This document shows positions 43,075 to 51,149 of a stretch of DNA of 51,171 nt, piece by piece. Below the pieces are notes generated by a model, which saw only the letters and a list, made by a program, of their open reading frames with translations, ran no database searches and was not told where the DNA came from. This DNA comes from Verrucomicrobiales bacterium (GTDB lineage: Bacteria; Verrucomicrobiota; Verrucomicrobiia; Limisphaerales; J093), in NCBI GenBank assembly GCA_024233215.1, contig JACKPW010000030.1:1-51171 (forward strand), given 5' to 3'. Made by a program: the position numbers and the translations under genes. Position 1 is the stretch's first letter. Every line of letters begins with the position of its first letter.

Positions 43075-43089
43075 GTCGCGTCCTTCAGC

Positions 43090-43377
43090 TCAGGGCGGCC
43101 CTTCGCGCGGTGGGCGGGCCGGATGCACCAGCACCCGGAACAGGGTTTCCTCAACCACCGGCGTGATCGTGATCGTCAGGCGCACGCCGGAGGCTACCAG
43201 CGACTGGCGACCGGCACCAAAACGAATCCGCGGCGACCTCGGAGGCTCCCCCGCGGGGCGGATCACCGGCCGGACGGCTCGTAAACGCTTCATGCCCCCC
43301 GTAATGAGCAGGGGGCGTGCCACTTGTCGGCGAATTGGACCGCGAATGCGAATGCCCGGGAAGTTCAAACGCCCCAT
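43090..43377 (-). CDS. Small basic hypothetical protein (95 aa) in the type VII-like operon
   Basis: From ATG 43377, whose A is the last base of the preceding frame's stop (TGATG). The N-terminal half is Arg/Pro-rich (FPGIRIRGPIRRQVARP). The C-terminal half looks like beta strands (SGVRLTITITPVVEETLFRV). No family recognised. The frame is open a further 36 codons upstream, but that part lies inside the preceding gene. The stop is 15 bases before the WXG100 start. Confidence 0.6.
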   Translation of the reverse strand: MGRLNFPGIRIRGPIRRQVARPLLITGGMKRLRAVRPVIRPAGEPPRSPRIRFGAGRQSLVASGVRLTITITPVVEETLFRVLVHPARPPREGPP

Positions 43378-43740
43378 CAGACCGTCTGGGGCGGCCTGCG
43401 CGCCTTGCGGAACTCTCCGATTCGGGCGTTCCGGCCTCCGTCGGTTGACACCCCCAGATCGGAAACCAGCCGGCAGCGATCGCACTCGAAGTCAAAGTAT
43501 GAGGAGTGGTGGCGCAACCGGGTCGCACCCCGGCCGGCGAGACCGACGTGGGCGTTCAGGCGACCTCCCGTCCAGGTGAGAAAGTGTTCCCCACCCAGCT
43601 GGCCGCAATGGTAAAGGGCCCCCGGGTAGCTCTGGGCGATCTCTTCCAGCTCGTCCGGATCGGTCTTCCGGCTTGTGCCGAATATGACGTTGGCAAGAAT
43701 CCTGACGCGAGGGCACGCGAGGGCAGGAGGCCCCGACCAT
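43377..43740 (-). pseudogene. Cys-containing small protein, frameshifted by a 10-bp tandem duplication
   Basis: ATG 43740 directly follows the stop of the upstream gene. Its frame (MVGASCPRV...) is disrupted at a perfect tandem repeat at 43705-43724. Beyond it, another frame gives protein-like sequence (RILANVIFGTSRKTDPDELE, FDFECDRCRLVSDLG) down to TGA at 43377. Deleting one 10-base copy joins both parts into a 117-residue protein without a stop. A C-x2-C suggests a zinc site. Either the gene is broken in this strain, or the tract slips, or the assembly has an error. I do not recognise the family. Confidence 0.7.
43705..43724. repeat. Perfect 10-bp tandem duplication
   Basis: ACGCGAGGGC (plus strand) occurs twice in a row at 43705-43714 and 43715-43724. 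Ten is not a multiple of three, so the extra copy shifts the frame of the small Cys-containing gene. It is a typical replication-slippage product. Confidence 0.9.
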
Positions 43741-44340
43741 TCAGTCCGCAGCCGCCGGCGGCAGAATCTCCACGATCTCCGACAGCGGCCGGCCTTGCGG
43801 GTCCACGATCGTGTTCCGGCGCCCGTAGAGCACCGCCCCGGCCGGCAGCCCGAACGCCCGGCCCATCAACTCGTCCGCCTCGATCCGGAGGAACGCCGTG
43901 GGACCGCCGGAATGCGGCAGGTTGCGCTGGTTCAAAATGCGACCCAAGGGCAGGTATTCGTCCAGAATAAGCTGCCTTTCGTGCAACGAAAACAGGCCGA
44001 GATTGATCCGGTTGGCCCCGAACTCCACCGGCTGTTGATCGCGGTCCAACCGCAGGACCACCTCACGCCAGTAATCGTTCCCGGTGCGCTCCCGCCCCCA
44101 CACCTCAATGTGAATGTCGCAGTGATAGTGCTTTTCCAGGGTCGGCGTCATGTCCCGTTCATGCACCAGCAGAGACCGATACGGCTCCGGCATGGTGTCG
44201 CCTGGAATCAGGTCGATCCGGGGCAACGACCGCCTTTCCCGGCGGTAAAACGCGTCCAGCGGGAAGAGCGGATTGTCCCCGGATGTACCACCAGTCACCC
44301 GAAGGTCCCCTGCCCTGTCTGTTTGCGATGCGGCGCTCAT
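43741..44340 (-). CDS. Chorismate-lyase-like (UbiC/DUF98-related) protein
   Basis: 199 residues from ATG 44340, overlapping the upstream stop (ATGA). The motifs YRSLLVHERDMTPTLEKHYH, then VVLRLDRDQQPVEFGANRIN and LDEYLPLGRILNQRN fit the chorismate lyase-like fold, which removes pyruvate from chorismate to give hydroxybenzoates. It has the conserved early His/Glu, the E-F-G turn and the late PLG-RIL. The first 30 residues look disordered. Its place between an exported beta-helix protein and the type VII-like genes is unusual. It could be a non-enzymatic relative, as UbiC-fold transcription factors exist. Confidence 0.65.
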   Translation of the reverse strand: MSAASQTDRAGDLRVTGGTSGDNPLFPLDAFYRRERRSLPRIDLIPGDTMPEPYRSLLVHERDMTPTLEKHYHCDIHIEVWGRERTGNDYWREVVLRLDRDQQPVEFGANRINLGLFSLHERQLILDEYLPLGRILNQRNLPHSGGPTAFLRIEADELMGRAFGLPAGAVLYGRRNTIVDPQGRPLSEIVEILPPAAAD

Positions 44341-46712
44341 CGTTCTTCACTCGGCAGCCCGGCCCGTAACGTGTCGGCTTGGAGCCCCATACGCTCCACC
44401 GGCAGGTTCTCGAATCCCACCGCAAACGCCGGGGAACCGGGCTCGAGCCGGAAGTCCGCCGGTCGGGACTCTTCACCGATCCACCCCATGAAACCCGGAT
44501 CGTCCCCGGTCCAGTTATGGTCGATTCGCTGGAGGTCCGCCTTCGCGTTCCAGTAGATGTTCAGCCATTTCCCGACGCAGACGTTGCGCTCCACCACGTT
44601 GTGCTCGGGGGGAACTCCCCTGAACGCATCCCCCGTGATCGCGGGGCCGTCCGGCGGACCGTAGTAGCGGTCAAGGTCCTTGATCGCGGGATAGCGCTCG
44701 CGATAGAGCGCCTGCGGCATGGCGTGCAACCGGTCACGCAGGGTCCGGTCCGACTGGTTGTGCCACACGGGCGACTTGTCCAAACCGCGACCGTCGATTT
44801 CCACCGCGTGATTGCAGTCGACGAAGATGTTGTTCACGACCTGATGATCCCGGCCACCACCGAGGAATGCGGCGCGTTGCACCTGGTAGAAGATGTTCCC
44901 CGAAATCTCCGTGCCGCTGAAACAATCGTCCATATACACCCCCATCGATCCCATCCCCACGCCGCCCGTATGATGGATGAAGTTGTGCCGCACGCGATTC
45001 CCGCGCATCGAGTAGTCGCGACCCGCGTAGATGGCGCCGACGTCGCCGGTTTCCAATGCGATGTGGTGGATCTCGTTGAACTCGATCAAGTGATCGTTCC
45101 CGCCGAAGAGGATCGCACAGTGGGGATGATCGTGAATGAGGTTGTGGGACGCGCGCAGTCCAACCCCGTTCATGTGAATGGCCGGTACGTAGCACTTCGA
45201 CCAGCGTCCCTGCCGGGCGAGGTGGCAGTTCTCGACGAAGTGCCCCCCCGGCTCAAGCGTCTGCCGATCACCGCCCTGGAGGGAAACCCCGCCGTCGCCC
45301 GTATCGAGGATGTCGCAACCCAGCACCCCGTGGTCGTGGCCGCCCTCGATGGTTACGCCGCAGTCGCCGATGTTGCGGATGGCGCAGCCGGCGATGCGGT
45401 TGCCCGAGCCGTCCCGGATCTCAACGGCGTTGCTACGCGTCGCTTCAAGCACCAGGCCCTGGAAGGTCACGTGGGAAACGCCCGTCAAGTTGAGCAGGGG
45501 TTGGTCCAGCAGTGAAAGCTGGCACCGCACCTCGCCGGGATCCTGCTCTGCCGGCGGCCAGAAGTAGAGGCGGCCTGTGGCACGATCCAGATACCACTCA
45601 CCCGGTTGATCCAGTTCCTCCAGGACGTTGAGGAAGTAGAACCGCTGGCCGGGTCGGAAGCCGTACTGACCATACGGCGGAGCGGTTCGGATCAGGCGGT
45701 TCGCAGGATCGAGCGACGCCACGCGTTCGTAGGAATTCGCCCAATCCCACGCCCAGTAACCATGCACCCAGATGTCGTCGGCCCGGCGCCAGCCCGCAGG
45801 GCGGTCCCCCTCGTAAAGAAACCCGGATTTCAGGTCACCCATCTGGCGGCCGTGACCGTCGTTCTGACCGGCGCCCTCCGGGATCCCGGCGATCTTCTCG
45901 AACTCCCCCTCGTTCGGCCAGCGGGCCAGTGTCATGGGCTGCCCCTGGTAGAACAGTTCGCAATGAGAAGTTGCGGTGGGGCGCCCAAAGCCGCGGGATT
46001 TCATCTCGCCGAAATCGTCGATGCCGAGGGCACGGAGGTTGCATTGCAGGATATGTGAACGCGCGGCTTCGGGAAGCCGGCCAAGGAGGTCGACATCCGA
46101 TACCTTCTCGAACCCCGTCAAGGTCCGCCCGCCGGTCAGCCGGACGGTTTCCCCGGGCATGGCCCGCCAGACAATGGGGGCGTCGGACGTACCGGAATCC
46201 GCCCCGGTCACCCCCAAGGCCCGGTCGCGAAAGTAAACACCCTCGTGCAACCAGACCGTCAGGCCGTCGGCAGGAAGGTCGCCTTGGGATTTCAGATGAC
46301 GCACCGCATCCCGTGCGGCCTCAAGCGTGGCAAAAGGCCGCTCCGCAGTACCGGGATTCGTGTCGTCGCCCGAAGGAGACACATGGAGATCCGCCTGGAC
46401 CGACACAACAGACGCCGCAAGCAGGGCAAAGCTCGCCAGAAGCGCCGAAGACAGGCCACGCCTTCTGCCACCCCTCCGGGGTGCGGGTGGCTTTAGGGAT
46501 GCCCGTCCGGGGGTGTCGCTGCCGCTCAACCCCCGGCTAATCGCTGCCAACCCGCCGGGTTGCTCCGCACGGCACCGCGCCCCCCCCACCCCGGAGGGGT
46601 CACAGCCATTAGCCGGGGGTCGCAGCGAAGCGGAGACCCCCGGTATCCGCACCGCCTCGATTCGCACCCTGAAGGGGTGCCAGCACCTTCCAAATTCACC
46701 TTTGATCTGCAT
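44337..46712 (-). CDS. Exported right-handed parallel beta-helix protein; 5' end fused to a repeat
   Basis: The frame from ATG 46712 gives 791 residues, but the first ~86 are translated from a REP-like repeat (46454-46602) and its flank. Native sequence seems to start near 46454 with the hydrophobic part of a signal peptide (SSALLASFALLAASVVSVQA), which lacks its own Met and basic residues. Next comes LHVSPSGDDTNPGTAERPFA, a standard start of pectate-lyase-like beta-helix proteins, followed by many helix rungs (VTFQGLVLEATRSNAVEIRD, IAGCAIRNIGDCGVTIEGGH). A carbohydrate-active role (lyase or hydrolase) is the family's usual one. The repeat either supplied a new start or removed the native one. 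The stop overlaps the next gene (ATGA). Confidence 0.75.
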   Translation of the reverse strand: MQIKGEFGRCWHPFRVRIEAVRIPGVSASLRPPANGCDPSGVGGARCRAEQPGGLAAISRGLSGSDTPGRASLKPPAPRRGGRRRGLSSALLASFALLAASVVSVQADLHVSPSGDDTNPGTAERPFATLEAARDAVRHLKSQGDLPADGLTVWLHEGVYFRDRALGVTGADSGTSDAPIVWRAMPGETVRLTGGRTLTGFEKVSDVDLLGRLPEAARSHILQCNLRALGIDDFGEMKSRGFGRPTATSHCELFYQGQPMTLARWPNEGEFEKIAGIPEGAGQNDGHGRQMGDLKSGFLYEGDRPAGWRRADDIWVHGYWAWDWANSYERVASLDPANRLIRTAPPYGQYGFRPGQRFYFLNVLEELDQPGEWYLDRATGRLYFWPPAEQDPGEVRCQLSLLDQPLLNLTGVSHVTFQGLVLEATRSNAVEIRDGSGNRIAGCAIRNIGDCGVTIEGGHDHGVLGCDILDTGDGGVSLQGGDRQTLEPGGHFVENCHLARQGRWSKCYVPAIHMNGVGLRASHNLIHDHPHCAILFGGNDHLIEFNEIHHIALETGDVGAIYAGRDYSMRGNRVRHNFIHHTGGVGMGSMGVYMDDCFSGTEISGNIFYQVQRAAFLGGGRDHQVVNNIFVDCNHAVEIDGRGLDKSPVWHNQSDRTLRDRLHAMPQALYRERYPAIKDLDRYYGPPDGPAITGDAFRGVPPEHNVVERNVCVGKWLNIYWNAKADLQRIDHNWTGDDPGFMGWIGEESRPADFRLEPGSPAFAVGFENLPVERMGLQADTLRAGLPSEER
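46454..46602. repeat. REP-like long repeat, copy 1
   Basis: Starts GGCCACGCCTTCTGCCACCC and is nearly identical to copy 2 for about 130 bases through CCCCCGGCTAATCGCTGCCA and GTTGCTCCGCACGGC, then diverges before the shared CCCCCCACCCCG. It contains GC-rich palindromic parts. It overlaps the 5' end of the beta-helix gene. Confidence 0.8.
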
Positions 46713-46718
46713 ACAAAA

Positions 46719-47162
46719 TCACGGTAAGTACTGCGTCTCAAACCGAACACCGCTCTTCTCCAAGAGCCGCATTAGTTCCTCGCGAAACCCGAGCTTCCGA
46801 TGATGTTCCTCCTGATTCGCGATGTAGCGACGAACCGTCTCCAACTGGCTGGCGCTGACCGTAAACGCCGCGTAACCGTCCTGCCATGCGAATTCCGGTT
46901 CGTATTTCTCTGTCGCCCACATCGACGACGCCTTCTTGAACTCCCGCATGAAGTCCGCCAACCGGTGCGTTGCCTTCAACCCCACGAGTAGATGCACATG
47001 GTCCTCCACACCCCCGATACCTTCGGAAAAGCCCTCCAAGCCCCGAATCGTGCCACCCAGGTACTCGTGAAGCTGACCGCGCCACTCGGGGCGAATCAGC
47101 GGTCGGCGGTCCTTGGTGCCGAAGACGACATGGAAATGCAGGCTGAGATAGGTGGATGCCAT
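46719..47162 (-). CDS. REP-associated tyrosine transposase (IS200/Y1 family)
   Basis: 147 residues from ATG 47162; the GTG one codon earlier is also possible. The Y1 HUH nuclease fold is evident: the start TYLSLHFHVVFGTKDRRPLI, then GGVEDHVHLLVGL with the metal-binding His-Val-His (residues 55-57), and the nucleophile Tyr in TVRRYIANQEEHHRK (residue 113). The size and motifs are those of RAYT/TnpA-REP proteins, which cut single-stranded REP hairpins. It is flanked on both sides by copies of one repeat, as expected for such a gene. There is no TnpB partner. Confidence 0.9.
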   Translation of the reverse strand: MASTYLSLHFHVVFGTKDRRPLIRPEWRGQLHEYLGGTIRGLEGFSEGIGGVEDHVHLLVGLKATHRLADFMREFKKASSMWATEKYEPEFAWQDGYAAFTVSASQLETVRRYIANQEEHHRKLGFREELMRLLEKSGVRFETQYLP

Positions 47163-47176
47163 CACATGTCCTCAGG

Positions 47177-47316
47177 GGCCACGCCTTCTGCCACCCCTCC
47201 GGGGTGCGGGTGCCTTTACGGATGCCCGTCCGGGGGTGTCGCTGCCGCTCAACCCCCGGCTAATCGCTGCCAACCCTCCGGGTTGCTCCGCACGGCTGAT
47301 CGCTCCCCCCACCCCG
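47177..47316. repeat. REP-like long repeat, copy 2
   Basis: Same orientation as copy 1 and over 90% identical by eye (for example GGCTTTAGGGAT in copy 1 versus GCCTTTACGGAT here). It begins 15 bases from the transposase ATG and ends 13 bases before the radical SAM gene's stop. Confidence 0.8.
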
Positions 47317-47328
47317 CGTTGGCCCCGC

Positions 47329-48675
47329 TTACGCATACTTCGTCCCTTGATGTTCCGGTTTGAAGAACGCACGAATCAGCAGATCCACCTTTAGCAATCC
47401 CGCCCGGTCCAAACGAATCGCATCGCCCTCGACCGTCAGATGCCCCGTGGCCTTCAGCGCTTCCAACGGCCCTGCAAACTGTTCCACGGGGTCCGTGCCA
47501 AACTTGCTTCTGAAGTACTCCCGGCTGACCTGCCCGAGCTTCAACAGCAGCATGAACTCCCGGATGTAGAGCTCGTCCGGTGTGGGCGTGAGCGCCCGAT
47601 ACACCGGGGAACGCCCGGCATCCAAGGCCGCCAGGTAGGGATCGAACTCGTGGTGATTCTGGTAATGGACGCCGTGGATGTGCCCGAAGCTGGCAACGCC
47701 CACGCTCGCCAGGTCCGCGCCGGCAAAAAGCTGATGGCGATAGACGAACTTCGTCTTCGCCGGATCCTTCACCACCGTGCTGGTGCTGTTCACCGCATAA
47801 CCGGCCCTCTCGAACTCGCGAAACGCATGGTCCACCCAGGCGCGTTTGGTATCCCAGTCCGCCACCGGCGCCACCAGCCTTCCTTCCGCCTTCATGCGCT
47901 GGTAGATCGTGGTGTTGTACGGCACCTCCATCTGGTAGATGGTCACGCTGTCGGGCGCCAGGGCCACCGCCTTCGCCACCGTCTCGCGCCAGCGCTCCTC
48001 CGTCTCCTCCACCATGCCGGCGATCAAGTCGATGTTGATCTGCGGAAACCCGATTGCCCTCGCGAACGCATAGGCCCGGTCGATCTCCTTTGATCGATGC
48101 GCCCGGCCGTTGATCTCCAGAATGTGATCGTCAAAGTGCTCGATCCCGAGACTGAGCCGCGTCACCCCAATGTCCCGGATGGCCGCCAGCTTGTGGTCGG
48201 TCAGCGTCCCCGGTTCCGCCTCGAACGTGATCTCCTCCGCCGCTTCCCAGGAGAGCAACCGCTTCATCTCATCGGTGAGATGCCGCAACTGCTTCTCGGA
48301 AAGATAGCTGGGCGTCCCCCCGCCGAAATAGACGAACCGTGGCGTGCGCCCCCCGATGAACGGTTTTGAGGCGTAATGCCCCAACTCCCGCAACACCGCA
48401 TCAAGGTAGGCCCGCACCTGCGCCGAGTCCTTGTCCGTATAGACCTTGTAGTAGCAGAAGTGACAGCGCTTCCGGCAAAACGGGATATGGACATAGACGC
48501 CGAGGGACGTGTCCGGCCTCGGAGGCCGTTCCAGCGCCGCCTCCAGTTCCGGCACAAAGTCGGGCTTCCAGAACGCGTACGGGGGATAGTTCGTGACAAA
48601 GTAGTTGCCCACCGTGGTCTGCGTTTGCAGGGGGGGAACGACGGATGGCTTTGGCTTCGGATTACCAACTTGCAT
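47329..48675 (-). CDS. Radical SAM protein of the HemN/HemW (coproporphyrinogen oxidase-like) family
   Basis: 448 residues from ATG 48675 (MQVGNPKPK); a TTG at 48681 is also in frame. The 4Fe-4S/SAM motif is VYVHIPFCRKRCHFCYYKVY (C-x3-C-x2-C). It is followed by FVYFGGGTPSYLS (GGT motif), then ITFEAEPGTL and TRLSLGIEHFDD. These match HemN/HemW-type proteins that cleave SAM and act on heme or porphyrin precursors. The extended N-terminus (GNYFVTNYPPYAFW) is unlike standard HemW and typical of a side branch, so the exact reaction is not assigned. It lies 9 bases downstream of the nucleotidyltransferase gene. Confidence 0.85.
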   Translation of the reverse strand: MQVGNPKPKPSVVPPLQTQTTVGNYFVTNYPPYAFWKPDFVPELEAALERPPRPDTSLGVYVHIPFCRKRCHFCYYKVYTDKDSAQVRAYLDAVLRELGHYASKPFIGGRTPRFVYFGGGTPSYLSEKQLRHLTDEMKRLLSWEAAEEITFEAEPGTLTDHKLAAIRDIGVTRLSLGIEHFDDHILEINGRAHRSKEIDRAYAFARAIGFPQINIDLIAGMVEETEERWRETVAKAVALAPDSVTIYQMEVPYNTTIYQRMKAEGRLVAPVADWDTKRAWVDHAFREFERAGYAVNSTSTVVKDPAKTKFVYRHQLFAGADLASVGVASFGHIHGVHYQNHHEFDPYLAALDAGRSPVYRALTPTPDELYIREFMLLLKLGQVSREYFRSKFGTDPVEQFAGPLEALKATGHLTVEGDAIRLDRAGLLKVDLLIRAFFKPEHQGTKYA

Positions 48676-48684
48676 GATCAATGT

Positions 48685-49254
48685 TCAAGTCTGCTTGGGC
48701 CGGATTCTGCCTTCAAGGATCGCCTGCCACTCTTCATTCACGCCAATCAACTTAGACCACTTCTCGATGTGGTCGAGGTTCAACCGTCCGCGCTGAACCT
48801 GAAACACTCCCGCCGCGTCCCGACACTGTCGCTCAGAAGGCGTCAACTGATTCCAGAGGAGCTTGTGGAGGATCACGTCCTCCGCAGTGGCAACCCAGGC
48901 AGCAACGCCGAGCATCGTACGGGGGAGTCGCCGATTGAAGACCTCCCTGTCGAACAACGATCCACGAGGCAGCCAGAAATCCACCTTCAAGCTCGACCGA
49001 AGATCGATCGCGTTGAACTGATAAGGCGGTTTCTCGGCCGCTCGAACCGATTCCTCGTCGAGGTGGAAGTCCTGTCGGAAAGCGCGGACGAGGTTCGGGA
49101 CCGCTTCCGGCGACAGTTGAAGGACGAAGTCCAGGTCGTGCGTGGTACGCGGTATCCCCCAGTAATTGCTGGCCATGGAGCCCGTGACCATGTAATCAAT
49201 GCCGCTGCGGTTGAGCCGCTCCAAGCAGTCCTTCAACAGGTCGGCCTCCGTCAT
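48685..49254 (-). CDS. Nucleotidyltransferase-fold protein (toxin-like)
   Basis: 189 residues. The NTase signature is YMVTGSMASNYWG, then RTTHDLDFVLQL (G-S ... D-x-D), with the third acidic residue probably in LKVDFWLPRG. This is a DUF6036/AbiEii-like minimal nucleotidyltransferase. Such proteins occur as toxins or housekeeping modifiers of RNA or protein. The start overlaps the stop of the 67-residue gene (ATGA), a toxin-antitoxin-like arrangement with the small partner first. Confidence 0.8.
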   Translation of the reverse strand: MTEADLLKDCLERLNRSGIDYMVTGSMASNYWGIPRTTHDLDFVLQLSPEAVPNLVRAFRQDFHLDEESVRAAEKPPYQFNAIDLRSSLKVDFWLPRGSLFDREVFNRRLPRTMLGVAAWVATAEDVILHKLLWNQLTPSERQCRDAAGVFQVQRGRLNLDHIEKWSKLIGVNEEWQAILEGRIRPKQT

Positions 49255-49454
49255 TTCTCGTAGCTCAAGCGAATCCGCTCCTGCAATCGCGCCTCCACCT
49301 CTTCACTCCCCAACCCCGGTTCCGCGGCACAAATGCCGTCACGAGCCACGGCACAGGCCAGTTCGTGGAGTCTCAGCGCAATTACCAACCGCTCATCACC
49401 CGTCATTTGTCGGTATCTCTCAATCTGGGCTTCCAGCGCGGCTTCGGGGGTCAT
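49251..49454 (-). CDS. Small partner protein of the nucleotidyltransferase (67 aa)
   Basis: From ATG 49454. A helical protein with QIERYRQMTGDERLVIALRL, then HELACAVARDGICA. I know this type from genes directly upstream of NTase-fold proteins. The overlap of its stop with the NTase start suggests joint production and complex formation, so an antitoxin or chaperone role is plausible but unproven. A spacer of about 225 bases upstream separates it from the PQQ-propeller gene. Confidence 0.65.
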   Translation of the reverse strand: MTPEAALEAQIERYRQMTGDERLVIALRLHELACAVARDGICAAEPGLGSEEVEARLQERIRLSYEK

Positions 49455-49680
49455 GGCAAAGATCCTCCCATGCTCCGCGTCCAGTGGGCTGAACGTCCTC
49501 GCCCGTTGTTCTGCCCTCCCCCCGAAACCCCCGCCAGGCTGGCAGGCAAACGTGACAGACGCTGCTCAGCCCCGTCGACCGTGCACGACGGCTTGCCTCG
49601 ACTCGATTCGATGCGGCACCCCTCGGAGATCCAACGTCTCGTCTGCCCGACCTCACGGTCACGGGGGTTTGGTTTCAGCT

Positions 49681-50844
49681 TCATTGGCCCTCAAAACAGT
49701 ATACCCAGCCATCCTCGCTGCCGATGACGACCGTGTTCCCCACGACGGCCGGCGACGCCGTGATCGCTTCGCCGATCTCGTAGTTCCAGAGGGCTTTGCC
49801 GGTCTCAAGCGATACCAGATACAGCCGCCCGTCATCCGAACCGACCACCACTTTGTCGCCCGCCACCACCGGGGAACTGTCCACCTTGCCCCGCGTGGCG
49901 AAATGCCACAGTTCCTCCCCGGTATCGCGTCGCACGCAATGCAGACGCCGGTCGCGCCCACCGAACACCACCTTGTCGGCGGTGACTGCGGGTGAGGAGA
50001 AGTAGGGGAAATTGCGGTCTTGAAAGGTCCACACCTTCTCCCCGGTCTTCAGATCGAAACAGAGAAACTCGTTCTCGTAATGTCCGAAGTAGGCGCGGCC
50101 GTCCGCGATGGCCACCGACCCTGCGATGTACGCGCCGGCCTCCATTTCCTTGCGCAGCGTGCCCTTCTCGAGATCGAGCACGTGCAGGATTGCGTCGCAC
50201 CCCCCGAAAGCTGTCACGCCGTCTGCCACCGCCGGGGCGCCATTGATGTAGTTCCCCGTCTCATACAGCCAGTTGGTCTGCCCCGTCAGGGCGTCAATCG
50301 AGTAGAGCCGCGCATCATAACTGCCAACCAGAATCGACCGGCCCGTTCCATCCGGCCGGGCGACCCAGTTCGGTGCGCCGGGAATCTGGTCCATGGTCTC
50401 GAAGGCCCAGCGCTTGCCGCCATCCGCCGCATCCAGGCAGTAGAGGAACCCATCGCCGGACCCGACGTACACCTTCCCGCCCAGCACCAGCGGGGAGGAT
50501 TCCACCGGTCCGTCCGTCTTGAACGCCCATTGCTTCTTCCCCGTGGCCAGGTCCAGCGCATAGACGTTCTCGTCGTCCGACCCGACAAACACCCGCCCCC
50601 CCACGATGGCGGCGGAGGATTTCACCGGATCGTCCGTCTGGAACTTCCAGCGAACCGAAAGACGCTCCGGAAGCCCCGTGGCGGCAATGCCGGTCAGCGC
50701 CGGGTTGCCACGAAACATCGGCCAGTCCTGCTTCGTGGCGACACCGTCATCGGCAACACCGGCAAGCACCAACCCCAGGCCGGCCCCGCAGGCAATCGCC
50801 GTCCGGCGCATGATCCAGATTTCGTTGAGGACCGCCTTCCGCAT
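49681..50844 (-). CDS. PQQ-like beta-propeller repeat protein, exported
   Basis: 387 residues counted from ATG 50844; ATG 50811 (MRRTAIACGAG) would leave the signal peptide alone and is an equal candidate. The N-terminus has a hydrophobic export segment, then DWPMFRGNPALTGIAATGLP, the standard opening of PQQ-like propellers. About seven repeats of the type SSAAIVGGRVFVGSDDENVY, each with a W/F docking residue, build a closed propeller. BamB-like outer-membrane assembly factors and enzymes share this fold. No catalytic domain is present, so a binding or scaffold role is likely. Confidence 0.88.
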   Translation of the reverse strand: MRKAVLNEIWIMRRTAIACGAGLGLVLAGVADDGVATKQDWPMFRGNPALTGIAATGLPERLSVRWKFQTDDPVKSSAAIVGGRVFVGSDDENVYALDLATGKKQWAFKTDGPVESSPLVLGGKVYVGSGDGFLYCLDAADGGKRWAFETMDQIPGAPNWVARPDGTGRSILVGSYDARLYSIDALTGQTNWLYETGNYINGAPAVADGVTAFGGCDAILHVLDLEKGTLRKEMEAGAYIAGSVAIADGRAYFGHYENEFLCFDLKTGEKVWTFQDRNFPYFSSPAVTADKVVFGGRDRRLHCVRRDTGEELWHFATRGKVDSSPVVAGDKVVVGSDDGRLYLVSLETGKALWNYEIGEAITASPAVVGNTVVIGSEDGWVYCFEGQ

Positions 50845-51056
50845 GGCGTTCAGTATCCCGCAAGCCCCGGCTCCGGGCAAATCCGAGTTCCGAAATCAGA
50901 GGGCGGAGGTCAGAGGGCGGAGGGCGGAAACACGAGGGGCAACCATGGACTGAATCCCCTCCGGCAAGGTCACGACCTCCGGAACCGCTGGAAAACCGCG
51001 CAACCAAACCGTCCCAACCGGCGTGGTGGTGATTGCACGAGACCGCTGCTCAAGAC

Positions 51057-51090
51057 AAAAAGGCCGGGAAGGTTGGATGCCTTCCCGGCC
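51057..51090 (-). terminator. Intrinsic terminator for a minus-strand gene to the right
   Basis: On the minus strand the arms GGCCGGGAAGG (51090-51080) and CCTTCCCGGCC (51072-51062) form an 11-bp perfect stem with a 7-base loop, directly followed by TTTTT (51061-51057). It ends transcription of the gene entering from the right edge. Confidence 0.85.
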
Positions 51091-51149
51091 CTGTTTCGTC
51101 AGGCCCGGCAGGACGCCTCAGCGGCCCCTGCCGGTCCCGCTTGTTCTCC

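Larger units (their letters stand above)
46454..47316. mobile_element. REP-associated IS200-like element (RAYT) between two direct repeats
   Basis: A single Y1 transposase gene (46719-47162) lies between two long direct repeats (46454-46602 and 47177-47316). An extra hairpin part at about 46617-46640 holds GGGGGTC/GACCCCC arms and an inverted copy of CCCCGGCTAAT. This is the layout of REP/BIME-type repeats mobilised by a REP-associated tyrosine transposase, and not of an IS with terminal inverted repeats. No target duplication is evident. Confidence 0.7.

Noticed and set aside
43492..43740. An 82-residue protein in the ATG 43740 frame as a genuine gene
   Set aside because: After the 10-bp repeat the residues look like out-of-frame translation, while the frame reached by removing one repeat copy is protein-like to its stop.
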